This document shows positions 62,478 to 64,000 of a stretch of 64,000 nucleotides of DNA, piece by piece. The notes beneath the pieces are model-generated. The model was not told the origin of the DNA and made no database searches. It worked only from the letters and a program-made list of their open reading frames with translations. Each line of letters begins with the position of its first letter. The stretch's first letter is position 1. This DNA is from Hyphomicrobiales bacterium (GTDB taxonomy: Bacteria; Pseudomonadota; Alphaproteobacteria; Rhizobiales; Rhizobiaceae): positions 22,706 through 86,705 of the forward strand of contig UBNV01000014.1 of NCBI GenBank assembly GCA_900466945.1, written 5' to 3'. The position numbers and the translations under genes are program-made.

Positions 62478-63038
62478 TCAGCCCTCCCTCAAGACCCTGA
62501 AGACACTGGACCGCCCAATGCCCAACTCTGCGGCAATAGAGTCGGCGGTCTTCCCTTCACCCTTCAGGCGCTTGATGTCGTCCATCTTGCGCCGTGCTGT
62601 CGGTGCGCGACCCTGATACTTGCCTTCCGCCTTGGCCTTGGCGATGCCTTCCCGCTGCCGCTCCAGCATCAGGTCACGCTCAAACTCTGCGATAGACCCG
62701 AGCATGTTCAGCATGAGCTTGCCCGTCGGGGTCGAAGTGTCGAGGTTCAAGGCCAAGACCTTCAGGCTTACGCTCTTCTTGGTCAACTTGCCCATGATCT
62801 CCATCAGGTTCGCCATGGAACGGGCCAAACGGTCGAGCTTGGTCACGACCACAGTGTCGCCCTCCCGCACGTATTCAAGGACGCGCTCCAGTTCCGGGCG
62901 CTTCGTATCCACCGAAGAGACTTGCTCTTGGAAGACCTTGGAGCATCCGGCTTCAGTCAGGTCTCGAAGCTGAGCGTCAAGCCCTGCAATCTGGTCGAGG
63001 GTCGAGGTGCGGGCATATCCTACGAGGGTGGCGGTCAT
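62478..63038 (-). CDS. Serine recombinase (resolvase/invertase)
   Basis: A 186-residue small serine recombinase. Catalytic Ser in VGYARTSTLDQ (about residue 12), Arg-rich active site in TKLDRLARSMANLMEI (about 66-81), E-helix region MLNMLGSIAEFERDLMLERQ and a C-terminal helix-turn-helix (TADSIAAELGIGRSSVFRVL). Complete and probably active. It likely acts at the repeats just upstream of its start. Confidence 0.92.
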   Translation of the reverse strand: MTATLVGYARTSTLDQIAGLDAQLRDLTEAGCSKVFQEQVSSVDTKRPELERVLEYVREGDTVVVTKLDRLARSMANLMEIMGKLTKKSVSLKVLALNLDTSTPTGKLMLNMLGSIAEFERDLMLERQREGIAKAKAEGKYQGRAPTARRKMDDIKRLKGEGKTADSIAAELGIGRSSVFRVLREG

Positions 63039-63054
63039 GGGTCTGGTTTCCAGT

Positions 63055-63151
63055 CAGTGCCATTGAAGTCATAGACCTAATGATACCGGCCGTCTCAAAA
63101 GTCAATACCCATTCTTGTGGCACTGCTTTTGGCCAGCCTGAGACAGTGCCA
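63055..63151. repeat. CAGTGCCA repeats, candidate resolvase site
   Basis: CAGTGCCA occurs at 63055-63062 and 63144-63151 in the same orientation and inverted (TGGCACTG) at 63118-63125. The last two form an 8-bp dyad with 18 bp between. They lie in the 205-bp region upstream of the serine recombinase gene, where res or inversion sites usually sit. Confidence 0.5.
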
Positions 63152-63243
63152 TACGGGCAGGGTCTTGTGGGACTTGGGCGGGATTGAAGAGGAAGCGCAA
63201 TCAATGTCAGATGGCGGTCGAATGACAACAAAGGGACGACCTG

Positions 63244-63507
63244 ATGAAGTGGCAAGACCTCAGCGATGAGCAGCTTTTCGAAACAGGCGGCGAACAGCCG
63301 GGATCGCAGCGGTCCTATGAGAGGGACGTTGAGGTCAAGCGGCGCACCTACCTTATGGAGAAGCGCACGTCGGAAGCACAGATAGAAGCCGCGAGGTCAC
63401 AGAAGCTTGCGGCGGATGCTACTGTTGAGACGGCTCGCTGGACAAAGTATTCAGCAATCACGGTAGGCGTCTCGGTCGTTGTCGCAGTCGTTGGCGTTCT
63501 TCTATGA
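63244..63507 (+). CDS. Small C-terminally anchored membrane protein
   Basis: An 87-residue protein with a charged helical body (about residues 25-62, RDVEVKRRTYLMEKRTSEAQ) and one C-terminal membrane span (YSAITVGVSVVVAVVGVLL). A common type in phages and islands; function unknown. GGGA lies nine bases before the ATG. Confidence 0.6.
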   Translation: MKWQDLSDEQLFETGGEQPGSQRSYERDVEVKRRTYLMEKRTSEAQIEAARSQKLAADATVETARWTKYSAITVGVSVVVAVVGVLL

Positions 63508-63704
63508 ACAGCTAAACCGTCAGGACACTGGAGCTTCACGCCTAGCCTTTGGCCAAGCCTCACGCCAAGCCAAAGCCCCCTCGACCTGCTGGGCTGAGAG
63601 GATCGCCGGGCCGGGCCACGGGGGAACGTGCGCGCGCCTGATCAGGGATAGGGTCGCGAAAATGTCCGACCCCAAAAAACATCGCGGGGAGGCGGAATGC
63701 TTCG

Positions 63705-64000
63705 CTATTTGCTTTTTCTGGCGAAGAAGCGGAAGAACGCCCAGAAGGCGATCATTCCAAGGAATGTCCCGACTGTCATTGTGACGACGAATGCCACGAT
63801 TTGCGGGTCGTCTCTGAGCGCCCGCTTGTGCCAGACCACAGGCGCCCACGCCAGCGCTATGAAGGCGGCTAGATAGACGCCCCAGATGAACCTGACATTC
63901 CGGCTAGACAAAATGCCAAGGGCAGCCATCGCAATCAGCGCAAGCGCCGAGAATATGCTGACAGGGCCTAGCGTCAGACTGTAACCGGTGTTCTGCGCCC
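63705..64000 (-). CDS. Partial membrane protein, N-terminus outside window
   Basis: The minus-strand frame ending at 63705 remains open to the right edge, so the start lies beyond it; an internal ATG at 63929 would give only 74 residues. At least three membrane spans are visible (SIFSALALIAMAALGIL, FIWGVYLAAFIALAWAPVVW, AFVVTMTVGTFLGMIAFW) and a basic C-terminal tail (RFFARKSK). Family not recognised. Confidence 0.55.
   Translation of the reverse strand, partial: AQNTGYSLTLGPVSIFSALALIAMAALGILSSRNVRFIWGVYLAAFIALAWAPVVWHKRALRDDPQIVAFVVTMTVGTFLGMIAFWAFFRFFARKSK

Noticed and set aside
55803..64000. Intact prophage
   Set aside because: An integrase and phage-type small genes are present, but no terminase, portal, capsid, tail, lysis or replication gene is seen in this 8 kb.

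Overview
The window is high-GC DNA from an alphaproteobacterium, most likely a member of the Rhizobiaceae (Rhizobium/Agrobacterium/Sinorhizobium relatives). This rests on gene order and family content. The block murA - DUF2948 - hisD - UPF0262 - low-molecular-weight phosphatase - infA - maf - yacG - tRNA-Phe (about 49.5-55.2 kb, all on the minus strand) is a conserved chromosomal order in that family, and the many ABC and TRAP uptake systems fit it. Everything up to about 55.8 kb looks like ordinary chromosome.

Layout. 0-5.9 kb: a partial GAF-like regulator diverges from a CUT2-type sugar ABC transporter (binding protein, fused double ATPase, two permeases) and a gluconolactonase-like enzyme. 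6-15.8 kb: a minus-strand nitrogen-scavenging operon of ABC transporter, two DUF1989 proteins, a biotin-dependent 'urea' carboxylase and allophanate hydrolase. It is preceded by a clear guanidine-I (ykkC) riboswitch and a textbook sigma-54 promoter, so it is better read as a guanidine utilisation operon under nitrogen control. 16-22.4 kb: single genes (NmrA-like reductase with divergent HxlR regulator, orphan TadG-like protein, PAS-HTH regulator, 56-residue membrane protein, KDG kinase, methyltransferase). 22.5-26.7 kb: a FecB/FecCD/FecE-type metal or siderophore importer with two tandem binding proteins. 26.7-31 kb: YitT protein, aromatic aminotransferase with divergent Lrp regulator, and a double alpha/beta-hydrolase protein. 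31-36.5 kb: a dipeptide-type ABC importer. 37-42 kb: a TetR-MFP-RND efflux operon. 42.2-49.3 kb: a quinate/shikimate catabolic cluster (dehydrogenase, TRAP transporter, type II dehydroquinase, dehydroshikimate dehydratase) with a divergent TetR regulator. 49.5-55.6 kb: the housekeeping block.

At 55.8 kb a tRNA-Thr gene is followed at once by a tyrosine recombinase, and from there to the right edge the DNA is a mobile island: integrase, DNA-binding protein, homing-type HNH endonuclease, several small membrane proteins, and a serine resolvase beside candidate recombination sites. No phage structural, replication or conjugation gene is visible in the part seen. The right end lies outside the window.

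The most unusual structure is non-coding. Between about 59.24 and 60.42 kb lies an array of at least 24 degenerate, same-orientation repeats with a core near WCYNARGG-N3-GKSGTWTTG, mostly 25-31 bp apart. It spans a gene-free 1.5 kb stretch of the island between the HNH gene and a membrane protein gene. I know of no named element it matches. A pair of longer dyad-containing repeats sits nearer the integrase at 57.57-57.73 kb.
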